A stretch of 64,000 nucleotides of DNA from Nocardioides kongjuensis (GCF_013409625.1 NZ_JACCBF010000001.1:2359001-2423000); one strand, 5' to 3'; positions 1 through 8,351 are shown, counted from the first letter of the stretch. Notes: a model not told the origin generated them from the sequence alone. A program made the numbers and translations.

Positions 1-1
1 C

Positions 2-343
2 GTGGTGCTGCAGGCCGTCGACGGCGAGCACGTGCCCGACCCCGACCTGCTCATGCTGGACCTGCGGCCGGGCGACCGGCTGCTGCTGTGCAGCGACGGC
101 CTGAGCGACGTCCTCTCCCCCGCCGCGATCGCGCTCGGGCTCGGCCTCGACAGCAGGTCCATGGCGGTCGACCGGCTGGTGCTCGCCGCGCTCGACGGCG
201 GCAGCCGCGACAACGTGACGGCGATCGTCGCCGACGTCGTCGACGCGCCGCCGATCTCGGCCAACGGCCAGGTGCTGGGCGCCGCGATCGACCTCACGAA
301 CGTGGTCGACCCGGCCGCCGTACGCCCGCTGCGCTCTGCCTGA
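2..343 (+). CDS. PP2C-family serine/threonine phosphatase, C-terminal part (5' end outside window)
   Basis: This is the last 113 residues of a protein whose start lies before the window. It carries two late PP2C motifs: LLLCSDGLSDVL (metal-binding Asp in SDG) and SRDNVTAIVAD near the end of the catalytic domain. PP2C enzymes remove phosphate from Ser/Thr using two metal ions. No membrane segment follows, unlike PstP-type phosphatases, and only a short tail of about 35 residues remains after the domain. It may act on the kinases encoded further along (6.9 and 11.5 kb), but nothing here proves that. The GTG at position 2 is in frame and is probably not the real start. Confidence 0.82.
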   Translation: MVLQAVDGEHVPDPDLLMLDLRPGDRLLLCSDGLSDVLSPAAIALGLGLDSRSMAVDRLVLAALDGGSRDNVTAIVADVVDAPPISANGQVLGAAIDLTNVVDPAAVRPLRSA

Positions 344-359
344 CGTCCGTCCCTGGCCC

Positions 360-365
360 TACACT
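360..365 (+). promoter_or_regulatory. Putative -10 box (TACACT) of a leaderless transcript
   Basis: TACACT ends six bases before the GTG at 372. A GGAGG at 366-370 is too close to the GTG to act as a ribosome-binding site, which favours leaderless translation. Confidence 0.4.
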
Positions 366-371
366 GGAGGC

Positions 372-743
372 GTGAGCGCGAAGCGGTCCTTCGAGTACGC
401 GCGCCTGTGGGTGCCGCTGTACGACACTGCCGCGCTCGCCGTCCTCCGGCCGGTCTACCTGATCGAGGCAGCCGACGGCTTCGAGGGCATCGCCGCCGAG
501 AAGAACACCACCCTGATGGGCCTGTTCAACGAGCTCGGCCGGGCCGGCTGGCGGATCGACACCACGGCGCAGCGGGTCGAACACCCCTCGCCGGAGCTCC
601 AGTTGCTCATCGATGCCACCCTCGACGAGGCCGACCACGCGATGGCCCCCGACGAGGTGGCGCACGCGGTCGGCTCGGGTGGCGATCCGGCGGGTGCGGT
701 CACCGAGTTCGACGTCTACCCGATGCGGCGCCGCCACTCCTAG
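372..743 (+). CDS. Hypothetical protein, about 123 residues
   Basis: A short soluble protein without signal peptide or membrane segment. The stretch LMGLFNELGRAGWRID resembles the strand-helix core of DUF4177-like proteins, which often show a GAEGWEL-type motif; I treat that as a hint only. The rest is acidic and ends with MRRRHS. It follows the phosphatase gene by 28 bases and converges with the LigD polymerase gene, whose stop lies 8 bases away. The GTG start fits the -10 box at 360-365. Function unknown. Confidence 0.65.
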   Translation: MSAKRSFEYARLWVPLYDTAALAVLRPVYLIEAADGFEGIAAEKNTTLMGLFNELGRAGWRIDTTAQRVEHPSPELQLLIDATLDEADHAMAPDEVAHAVGSGGDPAGAVTEFDVYPMRRRHS

Positions 744-751
744 CGGTCGGC

Positions 752-1669
752 TCAGGCGAACAGGTCGCCGTACTCCTCGACGCGCTCCAGCACCTGGGTC
801 GGCGTGAACTGGTCGAGCCCGAGCGGGTCCTGTGCCCCCTCGGCGACCTCGTCCCACCCGACGGGGGTGGCGACCTGGGGGCGCGGGGTGCCCCGCAGGG
901 AGTACGGCGCCACCGTGGTCTTCGAGCCGGCGTTCTGGGACCAGTCGAGGAACACCTTCCCCCGCCTGCGCGCCTTGGTCATGGTGGCGGTGACCAGGTC
1001 GGGACGGGCGGCCTGGAGCTCCTCGGCGATCTCCTTGGCCAGCTCGCTGGTCTCGGCCGACGGCAGCGGCTCGGCGAGAGGTGCGTACAGGTGCAGGCCC
1101 TTGCTGCCGCTGGTCACCGCGAGGGCGTCGAGGTCCCGCTCGGCGAGCGCCTCCTGCACCAGCAGCGCGACCTGGCAGCACTCGTGCAGACCGGCCGGCT
1201 CGCCGGGGTCGAGGTCGATGACGATCCGGTCGGCGCCGACCGGCTCGTCGTCCTCGTCGACGGTCCACTGGTGGACGTGCAGCTCGAGGGCGGCGAGGTT
1301 GACCGCCCAGACCAGCGTCGGGAGGTCCTCGATGATCGGGAAGACGAGGGTGTCGCCGTGCCGGCTGGGGCCACGGCTGCCGGTGGTGGGCACCTCGGCG
1401 GTGCGCACCCAGCTCGGGGTGCCGCGCGGTGCGTTCTTCTCGAAGAAGCTCAGGTCGCCGACACCGTGCGGCCAGCGGATCCGGGTGACCGGGCGACCGG
1501 CGAGGTGCGGCAGCAGGACGGGTGCGATCCTCACGTAGTAGTCGAGGACCTCGCCCTTGGTGGTGCCGGTGCTCGGGTAGAGCACCTTCTCCAGGTTGGT
1601 CAGCCGCAGAGTGCGGCCCTCGACGTCGACGTGGACCTCGGTCTGGGGGTGCTCGGCCTTCTTCGGCAT
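752..1669 (-). CDS. LigD-type polymerase/primase domain protein (NHEJ)
   Basis: A 305-residue stand-alone archaeo-eukaryotic-primase-type polymerase of the LigD family. In bacterial end joining it fills gaps at breaks with ribo- or deoxyribonucleotides and works with Ku and a ligase. Seen: RLTNLEKVLYP near the N-terminus, HGVGDLSFFEKNAP, the catalytic pair in IVIDLDPG (Asp152 and Asp154 by hand count) and SGSKGLHLYAPL. The length covers the polymerase domain only; there is no ligase or phosphoesterase domain. The ATG overlaps the upstream ligase stop by one base (TGATG), which implies translational coupling. A longer open frame extends upstream, but this start matches the family N-terminus. 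Confidence 0.9.
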   Translation of the reverse strand: MPKKAEHPQTEVHVDVEGRTLRLTNLEKVLYPSTGTTKGEVLDYYVRIAPVLLPHLAGRPVTRIRWPHGVGDLSFFEKNAPRGTPSWVRTAEVPTTGSRGPSRHGDTLVFPIIEDLPTLVWAVNLAALELHVHQWTVDEDDEPVGADRIVIDLDPGEPAGLHECCQVALLVQEALAERDLDALAVTSGSKGLHLYAPLAEPLPSAETSELAKEIAEELQAARPDLVTATMTKARRRGKVFLDWSQNAGSKTTVAPYSLRGTPRPQVATPVGWDEVAEGAQDPLGLDQFTPTQVLERVEEYGDLFA

Positions 1670-2598
1670 CACAGGTCCTCGGGGCTCAGATCGGTGCGCA
1701 CGCCCTGGTACGACGGCTGCCGGAGCCGCTCGTAGCCCAGCCCGTGCGTGTCGACGTCGACGACCACGACCGGCTCCACCCACGTCGTGCCCTCGGCGTC
1801 GACCCGCGGCACCTCGTCGGCGAACGGGCTGGAGGCGCGCGCGAGCGGGGACAGCAGCGCGGCGAGGGCGCGGGACTGCTTCGGCCCGATGCCGCTGCCG
1901 ACCCGGCCGCGGTAGGCGAGCCCGCCGGCGGTCGGCTCCCCCACCAGCAGCGCGGCCAGCCGGTCGCTCGTGCCGACCTGCGCGCGCCAGCCGCCCACCA
2001 CGAACGACCCGCGGTGCCGGTGCGGGAACTTCAGCCAGTGGTGGCTGCGCTCCCCCGGGCGGTACGTCGAGTCGCGGCGCTTGCTGACGATGCCCTCCAG
2101 GCCCTGGGCGCGGGTGGCCTCGAAGAGCATGGCGCCGTCGTCGTACTCGACCGGGACCTGCCAGCCGGAGCGAGCGAGGTCGAGGCCGGCGAGACGGCGA
2201 CGCCGCTCGTCGAGGGGGAGGCCACAGAGGTCCTCGCCGTCGAGGCGGAGCAGGTCGAAGACCATGTAGGTCGCGGGGATCCGGGCCGCGAGGCGCGCGA
2301 CCGCGGCGGCGTTGCGCACGTGCATCCGCTCGGCGAGCACCCGGAAGTCGGGGATCCCGCGCTCGTTGAGGGCGATGATCTCCCCGTCCACCACCAGGTC
2401 GCGCACGCCGGCCGGCGGCGTGACCAGCTCCGGCCAGGCCGGGGTGATCCGGTTGCCGTTGCGGCTGGTGAGGGTGACCGCGCCGCCGTCGAGGGCCGCG
2501 AGCGCGCGGACGCCGTCCCACTTGACCTCGTGGCACCACTCCTCGCCCCGCGGCACGTGGGTGCCCGCGGTGGCGAGCATCGGGCGGAGGTCGGGCAC
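1669..2598 (-). CDS. ATP-dependent DNA ligase, LigD ligase-domain type (NHEJ)
   Basis: A 309-residue ATP-dependent ligase with the nucleotidyltransferase motif EVKWDGVR (Lys26 is the predicted AMP-accepting residue). Further motifs seen are DLVVDGEIIAL, MVFDLLRLDG, EGIVSKRRDS and HHWLKFPHR, followed by an OB-fold region. It seals ends held by Ku and is coupled by a one-base overlap to the polymerase gene. The GTG start lies six bases after a CATGAT hexamer and is divergent from ku, with only 35 bases between the two starts. There is no phosphoesterase domain. Family is certain; participation in end joining is inferred from the neighbours. Confidence 0.92.
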   Translation of the reverse strand: MPDLRPMLATAGTHVPRGEEWCHEVKWDGVRALAALDGGAVTLTSRNGNRITPAWPELVTPPAGVRDLVVDGEIIALNERGIPDFRVLAERMHVRNAAAVARLAARIPATYMVFDLLRLDGEDLCGLPLDERRRRLAGLDLARSGWQVPVEYDDGAMLFEATRAQGLEGIVSKRRDSTYRPGERSHHWLKFPHRHRGSFVVGGWRAQVGTSDRLAALLVGEPTAGGLAYRGRVGSGIGPKQSRALAALLSPLARASSPFADEVPRVDAEGTTWVEPVVVVDVDTHGLGYERLRQPSYQGVRTDLSPEDL

Positions 2599-2604
2599 GC
2601 GCCC

Positions 2605-2627
2605 ATCATGCCGGTACCGCGTAGGCT
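2605..2627. promoter_or_regulatory. Overlapping divergent promoter elements of ligase and ku
   Basis: On the plus strand TAGGCT (2622-2627) ends six bases before the ku ATG. On the minus strand CATGAT (2610-2605) ends six bases before the ligase GTG at 2598. The two 5' ends must share about 35 bases, so both transcripts look leaderless and may compete for or share control. Confidence 0.45.
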
Positions 2628-2633
2628 CGTCCC

Positions 2634-3533
2634 ATGCGTGCGATCTGGAAGGGGGCCGTGTCCTTCGGCCTCGTCAGCGTGCCGGTCAAGCTCTACAGCG
2701 CGACCGAGAGCCACGACGTCTCGTTCCGGCAGGTCCACGCCAAGGACGGTGGCCGGATCAAGTACCAGCGGGTGTGCTCGATCGACGGCGAGGAGGTGCC
2801 GTACTCCGACATCGCGAAGGGCTATGAGACCGAGGACGGCGAGATGGTCATCCTCACCGAGGACGACATGGCCAACCTGCCGATGACCTCCTCGCGGGAG
2901 ATCGCGGTCGAGAAGTTCGTGCCGAGCGACCAGATCGACCCGATGCTCTTCGAGAAGTCCTACTACCTCGAGCCCGAGGGCACCGGCGCCAAGCCGTACG
3001 CACTGCTCCGCCAGGCGCTGCTCGACGCCGACCGGATGGCCGTCGTGACCGTCGCCCTGCGCCAGCGGGTGACCACCGCCGTGCTGCGGGTGCGCGACGA
3101 CGTGATCGTGCTGCAGACCATGATGTGGCCCGACGAGATCCGCAAGCCGGACTTCACCGTCGAGACCGGCGAGGTCAAGGACGCCGAGGTCAAGATGGCC
3201 CACATGCTCGTCGAGACCCTGTCCGGCGACTTCGATCCCGACGAGTTCGAGGACGACTACGCCGACGCGGTCCAAGCCGTCGTCAAGGCGAAGATCGAGG
3301 GCGGCGAGGTGCAGCGCACCGAGACCTCGGCCAAGACCGGCGGCGAGGTGGTCGACCTGCTGGCCGCTCTGCAGCGCTCCGTCGAGGCGGCCAAGTCGTC
3401 GCGCGGCGAGACCGAGGAGAAGCCGGCGGCGAAGAAGGCGCCCGCGAAGAAGGCGCCCGCCAAGAAGGCCGCGAAGAAGACCGCCAAGAAGGCTCCCGCC
3501 AAGAAGACCGCCGCGAAGAAGAAGGCCAGCTGA
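2634..3533 (+). CDS. ku: Ku protein, DNA end-binding factor of NHEJ
   Basis: A 299-residue bacterial Ku. Bacterial Ku forms a homodimeric ring on double-strand ends and recruits LigD. The N-terminus MRAIWKGAVSFGLVSVPVKL is the family signature, followed by the core beta-barrel region up to about residue 260. The tail, from about residue 264, is made of KKAPAKK-type repeats. Such basic tails occur in several actinobacterial Ku proteins and help DNA threading and binding. The gene is divergent from the polymerase-ligase operon, so all end-joining parts sit within 2.8 kb. The start fits a TAGGCT box six bases upstream. Confidence 0.95.
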   Translation: MRAIWKGAVSFGLVSVPVKLYSATESHDVSFRQVHAKDGGRIKYQRVCSIDGEEVPYSDIAKGYETEDGEMVILTEDDMANLPMTSSREIAVEKFVPSDQIDPMLFEKSYYLEPEGTGAKPYALLRQALLDADRMAVVTVALRQRVTTAVLRVRDDVIVLQTMMWPDEIRKPDFTVETGEVKDAEVKMAHMLVETLSGDFDPDEFEDDYADAVQAVVKAKIEGGEVQRTETSAKTGGEVVDLLAALQRSVEAAKSSRGETEEKPAAKKAPAKKAPAKKAAKKTAKKAPAKKTAAKKKAS

Positions 3534-3744
3534 GCCCCTCGGTTGCTTAGCCGGTCGGGTTCCGAAAGGGCAGCGACGAGAAGGTGGGGAGGTGGTCGGG
3601 TTCCGCGGTCGGGCTGCGGTCCCGCAGGCACATTCGTGACGGTCGGTGACGTCGCTTCTCCACACCCCGGGAATCGAGTTTCCCCTGTCCCCAGGCGGGT
3701 TTCCGGCGCTGGATTGTGTCGGGGGTGGGTGGGAGAATTCAGTC

Positions 3745-5028
3745 ATGGATCTCGGAACCAGGCCCCGTTCGACAGCCCCGGTGCTGTCACGGTTGAGCGC
3801 CGGGATCCAGGCCCGCAACCAGCTCCTCGTCGAGGAATGGGCAGCGATCGTCGAGTGGGCCGGCGACCACATCGTCACCGGACCCGAGGGTGCCGCGACG
3901 ATCACCGAGGGCTACCTCGACACCGGCGTGCCGATCGCCGGGGCGGGTGCCCCGCTGGTCAGCGAGTTCGCGTTGATGGAGCTCGTCACCGTCCTCGGGC
4001 GCACCCCCGACAGCGGGAAGGCCTACGTCGGGCGGGTGATCGAGTGCGCGTGGCGGCTCCCCAACGTCTACGAGGCGGTCGTGGCGGGACGGTTGGCTCC
4101 GTGGCGTGCTGAGCGGATCGCGGACCTCACCCGGGGTCTTGGTGCTGAGGCGGCGGGGTTCGTGGACCGGCAGCTGTGGAACGCCTCCGGCATCGGGTGG
4201 GCCCAGCTCGAACGCCTCGTCACCGAAGCCGTGCTCCGCTACGACCCCGAACGCGCCGAGGCCGACCGGGCCAAGGCTGCCGACCACCGCCACTTCGACC
4301 TCAGTGACGTGGACGAGCACGGCCTGGTGCACCTCGACGGGCTGATGGATGCCGCCGACGGGCACGACCTCGACCAAGCCGTCGCCCGTCGCGCGGACGT
4401 GCTGGGCCGGTTGGGTGACGAGAGCTCGTTGGACGTGCGCCGGTCGAAAGCCGCTGCCGAGCTCGCCCGGCAGGACCTCGCCCTCGACCTGCTGGTCCCG
4501 GACCCCGCCACCGGGGAGGTCGTGGCGACCGTCCCCGGTCGCAAGGTGGTCCTGAACGTGCACGTCACCGACACCACCCTTGCTGGCCGGAACCCGGTCG
4601 GGCGGTGGGACGAAGGCCGCTGCCCCGTCACCACCGGCCAGATCCGCGAGTGGCTGCGTTCGAAGAGCACCACGATCATCGTGCGGCCGGTCATCGACCT
4701 CGCCGACCATCTCCCCGTCGGCTCCTACGAGATCCCCGACCGACACAAGACCCGGGTCGCGTTGCGTGACCACACCTGCCGCTTCCCGCACTGCGCGCGT
4801 CCCGCGACCCGGTGCGACATCGACCACCACCAGCCCCACGGCCAGGGTGGCCCGACCTGCCCCTGCAACCTGGTGCCGTTGTGCCGGCGGCACCACCGCG
4901 CCAAGACCCACTCAGCCTGGCGTTACGACACCCCGGCGCCGGCGACCTATGTGTGGACCAGTCCCAGCGGGTTCCGGTTCCGGGTCGACCACCGCGGCAC
5001 CCACCCGGTGCACCCACCCGACCGGTAG
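3745..5028 (+). CDS. DUF222 / HNH endonuclease family protein
   Basis: A 427-residue protein with an N-terminal DUF222 (13E12-repeat) helical region and a C-terminal HNH nuclease motif: CRFPHCARPATRCDIDHH, then NLVPLCRRHHRAKT. The paired CxxxxC and CxxHH residues and the DHH core fit a zinc-dependent HNH site. This family is multi-copy in Nocardioides, Mycobacterium and relatives, and its role is not established. The ATG at 3745 follows GGGAGA at a good distance; an in-frame ATG at 3646 would add 33 weakly plausible residues. The 211 bases before it, after ku, show only repeated GGTCGGGTTCCG-like runs and no clear promoter. Confidence 0.85.
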   Translation: MDLGTRPRSTAPVLSRLSAGIQARNQLLVEEWAAIVEWAGDHIVTGPEGAATITEGYLDTGVPIAGAGAPLVSEFALMELVTVLGRTPDSGKAYVGRVIECAWRLPNVYEAVVAGRLAPWRAERIADLTRGLGAEAAGFVDRQLWNASGIGWAQLERLVTEAVLRYDPERAEADRAKAADHRHFDLSDVDEHGLVHLDGLMDAADGHDLDQAVARRADVLGRLGDESSLDVRRSKAAAELARQDLALDLLVPDPATGEVVATVPGRKVVLNVHVTDTTLAGRNPVGRWDEGRCPVTTGQIREWLRSKSTTIIVRPVIDLADHLPVGSYEIPDRHKTRVALRDHTCRFPHCARPATRCDIDHHQPHGQGGPTCPCNLVPLCRRHHRAKTHSAWRYDTPAPATYVWTSPSGFRFRVDHRGTHPVHPPDR

Positions 5029-5042
5029 CGACCCCGCCCCAC

Positions 5043-5070
5043 CCCCCGCAGGACTCCACGTCTGCGGGGG
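5043..5070. terminator. Hairpin between convergent genes, putative bidirectional terminator
   Basis: CCCCCGCAG (5043-5051) pairs perfectly with CTGCGGGGG (5062-5070) around a 10-base loop. It sits between the stop of the HNH gene (plus) and the stop of the FHA-protease gene (minus). There is no U-tract, as is usual in actinobacteria. Confidence 0.6.
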
Positions 5071-5087
5071 CGGTGGCACGTCCGCGT

Positions 5088-6929
5088 TCAGTCGGTCTCG
5101 GCCTCGGCCTTCTCGATCAGGTCCTTCACGGTGTCGATCGACCGGATCCGCCCGCTCGTGACGGTGCTGCCCTCGTCGGCGAACAGCGAGGTCGGGATGC
5201 CGATCAGCTCTCCGTCCTCGTTGATGGCCATGCCGCCGGAGTTGCCGGGAGCGATCCGGGCGTCGGTGTCGAGCTCGGAGCGCGGCCCCAGGTCGGGGTC
5301 GTCCAGGACGGTGGAGATGACGCCCGTGGTCACGGTGATCGACTTGCCGTCGCCCGCCACCGCCGGGAAGCCCAGCACCTTGACGCTGTCGCCGGCCCGC
5401 AGGTCGCCGGAGCTGCCGATCGGGACGGTCGGGAGGTCCAGCTTGCCGTCGAGCGGCTTGCCGTCGGCCTGCGCGTAGATCTGCACGACCGCGGCGTCGA
5501 GGTTGCCGTCGGCCTCGACGACCCGGGCCCGGTAGGCGGCGGGCGCGTTGGTGTCGGTCATGCCGTCGGTCAGCGAGATGAGCAGGTAGTCGGGGTTGGC
5601 GATGCGCACCTCGTCGCCGTACTTCTCCGCGAGGCCGGGAGCCTCGGGCTCGGCGACGTGGGCGTTGGTGAGGATCAGGCCGTCGGAGCGGATGATCGAG
5701 CCGGAGCCGTGGTAGGTGCCGGTGCTCGAGGGGTCGTCCAGGCTGTGGCTGTCCGCGGTGATCTTGACCGTGGCCGCCTTCGCGGCCTCCAGGACGTCGG
5801 TGCCGCCACCGTCCCTCCTGACCGGCTCGTCGCGGCCCACCAGGAACGCCACCCCGATGGCCCCCGCGACCAGCAGCAGTGCCGCGGCGATGCCGCCGAG
5901 GATCGCGAGCCGCCTGCCGAGCCGGCGCCGCGCGATCCGCCGCTCCTCCTCCGCGGCGGACAGGATCGGCACGAGGGTGAGCTCGGGGCCGGCGACCGGG
6001 TGCCCGAGGCGCAGCCCGAGCCGTTCGTCGAAGCGGGTCGTGGTGACCCGGCGCCCGTCGTGGAAGGTGCCCTCGTTGGAGAGGTTGGTGTAGGTCCAGC
6101 CGCCCGGGACCGGGTCGATCCGGCCGTGCACCCGCGAGCAGGCCGGGTCGCCGATCACGACGGTGCAGTCGCTGCGCCGCCCGACGGTGATCGGGGTCGG
6201 GTGCCGGAAGCGGTGCTCGCGGCCCTCCGCGACCAGGAGCAGGTCGGGGCCCGTACGTGGCGCGGGTCCGGCCCCGGGCGGGCCGGATGGGCGCGGCATG
6301 GCGAGGATCTGGGTGGCGTCGTTGCCCGAGATCGCCGGCGGCAGCCCGGGCGCGGCGGCCGGGCGGGCGCCGGGGGCAGGCGCCGACGGCACCGGCACGC
6401 CCGCGGGCGGCGCCCACGGTGACGGCGTGCCCATCGGCGGGGTGGCCGGCGGCGGCATCGACGGGGGCATCGACGGGGGCATCGACGGGGGCATCGACGG
6501 GGCCGGCGCCACCGGGAACGGCGGCCGGGTCGCCTCGTCGACGACGTACGACGGCGCGGCCGGCGACGAGGGGGTGGCCGGCGGCGCGGCGGGCGCGACG
6601 GGCGTGGCCGCGGCGACGTCGTACTCCTCGGCGGGGATGATCGCCAGGGTGGCCCCGGGGGCGGGCGGGCCGCAGCGGACCGTGACCCGCCGCTCGATCG
6701 GGTACTCGGTGACCCGCTCGTCGTCGACGTACGTGCCGAACTGGCTGCCGTTGTCGACGAGCACCCAGCCGTAGTCGCTCGCCTGGAGCTCGGCGTGCTG
6801 GCGGGAGACCGAGCCGGCGGTGAGCACGACGTCGGCCTCGATGGCGCGCCCGATCCGGTAGACCTGCTTGCCCTCCAGACGCAGGACCCGGCCGTCGACC
6901 TCGACGACGAGTGCGGACACGACGCTCAC
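5088..6929 (-). CDS. Tandem-FHA, transmembrane, trypsin-like serine protease fusion
   Basis: A 613-residue membrane protein. FHA domain 1 covers about residues 20-95 (RIGRAIEADVV, SVSRQHAEL, DNGSQFGTYV). A Pro-rich linker of about 100-210 holds four SMPP repeats. FHA domain 2 covers about 245-318 (VGRRSDCTVVIGD, CSRVHGRI, NLSNEGTF). A membrane helix lies at about 341-365, followed by a trypsin/HtrA-like domain with His424 (LTNAHV), Asp478 (NLDAAVV) and Ser564 (GNSGG). No PDZ domain follows. The FHA domains should face the cytoplasm and bind phosphothreonine, with the protease outside. The GTG start overlaps the stop of the upstream kinase gene (GTGA), so both form one operon. Coupling of phosphorylation to proteolysis across the membrane is inference. 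Confidence 0.88.
   Translation of the reverse strand: MSVVSALVVEVDGRVLRLEGKQVYRIGRAIEADVVLTAGSVSRQHAELQASDYGWVLVDNGSQFGTYVDDERVTEYPIERRVTVRCGPPAPGATLAIIPAEEYDVAAATPVAPAAPPATPSSPAAPSYVVDEATRPPFPVAPAPSMPPSMPPSMPPSMPPPATPPMGTPSPWAPPAGVPVPSAPAPGARPAAAPGLPPAISGNDATQILAMPRPSGPPGAGPAPRTGPDLLLVAEGREHRFRHPTPITVGRRSDCTVVIGDPACSRVHGRIDPVPGGWTYTNLSNEGTFHDGRRVTTTRFDERLGLRLGHPVAGPELTLVPILSAAEEERRIARRRLGRRLAILGGIAAALLLVAGAIGVAFLVGRDEPVRRDGGGTDVLEAAKAATVKITADSHSLDDPSSTGTYHGSGSIIRSDGLILTNAHVAEPEAPGLAEKYGDEVRIANPDYLLISLTDGMTDTNAPAAYRARVVEADGNLDAAVVQIYAQADGKPLDGKLDLPTVPIGSSGDLRAGDSVKVLGFPAVAGDGKSITVTTGVISTVLDDPDLGPRSELDTDARIAPGNSGGMAINEDGELIGIPTSLFADEGSTVTSGRIRSIDTVKDLIEKAEAETD
6454..6501. repeat. Four perfect 12-bp tandem repeats inside the FHA-protease linker
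   Basis: The unit GGCATCGACGGG occurs four times without change and encodes Ser-Met-Pro-Pro repeats on the minus strand. Perfect identity in coding DNA suggests recent slippage, so copy number may vary between strains. Confidence 0.9.
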
Positions 6930-8245
6930 CCCTGCCCGTCGGGCGCCGGTCGGCGTACCTGCACCGTGGCGTTGCGGATCTGGATCCGGGCGCCCGCCAC
7001 CAGCTCGATGGTGCGGTCCGGCTCGAGAAGGAAGTTCTGGCCGCCCGGGTAGGCGACCGGCCAGGAGAAGTCGGAGGCGTTGTACAGGCCCCAGCGGTCG
7101 CGGGCGTCGGGGTGCTGGCGGACCTGGCCGAGCACCTGCGGGTGGTCGACCCCGGAGGTCAGGTGGTCGGAGCGGATCGTGGTCTGCGGGCCGACGGCGA
7201 CGGTGCGGCGCCCGACGTGGAGCAGGTACGGCGGGCGGACCTGGGTGCCGTCCTGCCAGCAGGTCACGCTGTCCTCGCCGGGGCTCCAGAAGTTGGTCGT
7301 GCCGCAGGTCGGGCAGGCCAGCATGCCGTCGCGCAGGCGGTCGAGCGCCTTGATCCACTGTCCCTCGGTGACCCGGGCGCCGGGGTTGTCCATGCCGTCG
7401 ACGAACGCCTGGACGAACAGGTCGCGCAGGAACTGCGGGTAGATGTTCCAGTACTGCTGGACGATCTGGGCGGGCCTGTTCTCGGCGCGCGTGGGATGCA
7501 TGCAGAAGAGCGGATCGGTGCCGAAGTGCGTCATCAGCCAGTGCGCGTCGCGCATGCCGGCATCGGTGCGCGCGCCCTCGAGCGGGTGGCCGAGGAAGAG
7601 CGAGTAGAAGAGCAGCACGGCCAGCGAGTGCCGGTCGGTGTCGGTGTTGGGCAGGGTGCGGTACGTCGTGTCGCGGACCACCTCGGGCGCCATGAAGTAG
7701 GGCGTCCCGAGGACCCGGCCGGTGCCGTTGTCGATCCCGACGTTGTCGTTGTCGCAGATCAGCACGTCGCCGTTGCCCGGGTCGAAGAAGACGTTGCCGA
7801 ACGAGATGTCGCGGTAGCACAGGCCGCGGGCGTGCAGCCGCAGGAAGCTGTAGCTGAGCTGGCGGCACAGCTCGATGATCGAGGCGAAGGAGACGTCGAG
7901 CGGCTTGCCGTCGCGGTCGGCGTTGAGCAACAGATAGCTGAGCTCGAGGTAGCGCGGGTGCCGCAGGTGCATGACGTAGCCGAAGCTCGGCTCGGTCCCG
8001 ACCCGCGCCATGCTGAGCGGCCACAGGAACCGCTGGTGCGGGGAGCCGATCTCGACGAGCTGCTGCATCTCGTCGTACTGCTGGGCGGTGGCGCTCTCGG
8101 GCTTGTACCACTTGAGCGCCAAGGGCTCGCCGGAGTCGCGGCGCACCTCGAACACGTAGCCCTGGCCGCCCTGGCCGAGCAGGGACGTCACCCGGGCGCG
8201 CCCCAACGGCCCGAGGTCGACCTCGACGCCCTCTGCCAGCACCAT
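6926..8245 (-). CDS. Divergent serine/threonine protein kinase with C-terminal cysteine motif
   Basis: A 439-residue soluble kinase-like protein. The glycine loop is GQGGQGYVFEV and Lys45 lies in LALKWYKP. The catalytic loop reads YRDISFGN (Asp146, Asn151), so HRD has become YRD. The DFG site reads DND (165-167), and APE is kept in YFMAPEV. After the kinase fold, about residue 315, comes CPTCGTTNFWSP with a further Cys in VTCWQDG, a partial zinc-ribbon pattern. A beta-rich tail follows. Activity is plausible because the metal-binding Asp165 remains, but the loop is unusual. It is the first gene of an operon with the FHA-protease and divergent from the vWA/PP2C pair, an arrangement like the TerY-linked kinase-phosphatase-vWA triads. 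Confidence 0.85.
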   Translation of the reverse strand: MVLAEGVEVDLGPLGRARVTSLLGQGGQGYVFEVRRDSGEPLALKWYKPESATAQQYDEMQQLVEIGSPHQRFLWPLSMARVGTEPSFGYVMHLRHPRYLELSYLLLNADRDGKPLDVSFASIIELCRQLSYSFLRLHARGLCYRDISFGNVFFDPGNGDVLICDNDNVGIDNGTGRVLGTPYFMAPEVVRDTTYRTLPNTDTDRHSLAVLLFYSLFLGHPLEGARTDAGMRDAHWLMTHFGTDPLFCMHPTRAENRPAQIVQQYWNIYPQFLRDLFVQAFVDGMDNPGARVTEGQWIKALDRLRDGMLACPTCGTTNFWSPGEDSVTCWQDGTQVRPPYLLHVGRRTVAVGPQTTIRSDHLTSGVDHPQVLGQVRQHPDARDRWGLYNASDFSWPVAYPGGQNFLLEPDRTIELVAGARIQIRNATVQVRRPAPDGQG

Positions 8246-8291
8246 GGGTGTGACCGACCTCCGTTATCGCGTTCCCTGACCCGTGACAGGC

Positions 8292-8297
8292 TATAAC
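8292..8297 (+). promoter_or_regulatory. Putative -10 box (TATAAC) for the vWA/PP2C operon
   Basis: TATAAC lies about 55 bases before the ATG at 8352, in the 106-base region shared with the divergent kinase gene. No convincing -35 box was found. The vWA gene has a good GGAGG ribosome-binding site (8341-8345), consistent with a leadered transcript. Confidence 0.4.
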
Positions 8298-8351
8298 CTG
8301 AACAGTTCGGGGAGAGTTGAAACCCGACGCCCTGGTGGAAGGAGGCCCGCG

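Noticed and set aside
3534..3744. Possible promoter or small gene between ku and the HNH gene
   Set aside because: Only loose repeats of GGTCGGGTTCCG were seen; no -10 box, ribosome-binding site with a frame, or hairpin is convincing.
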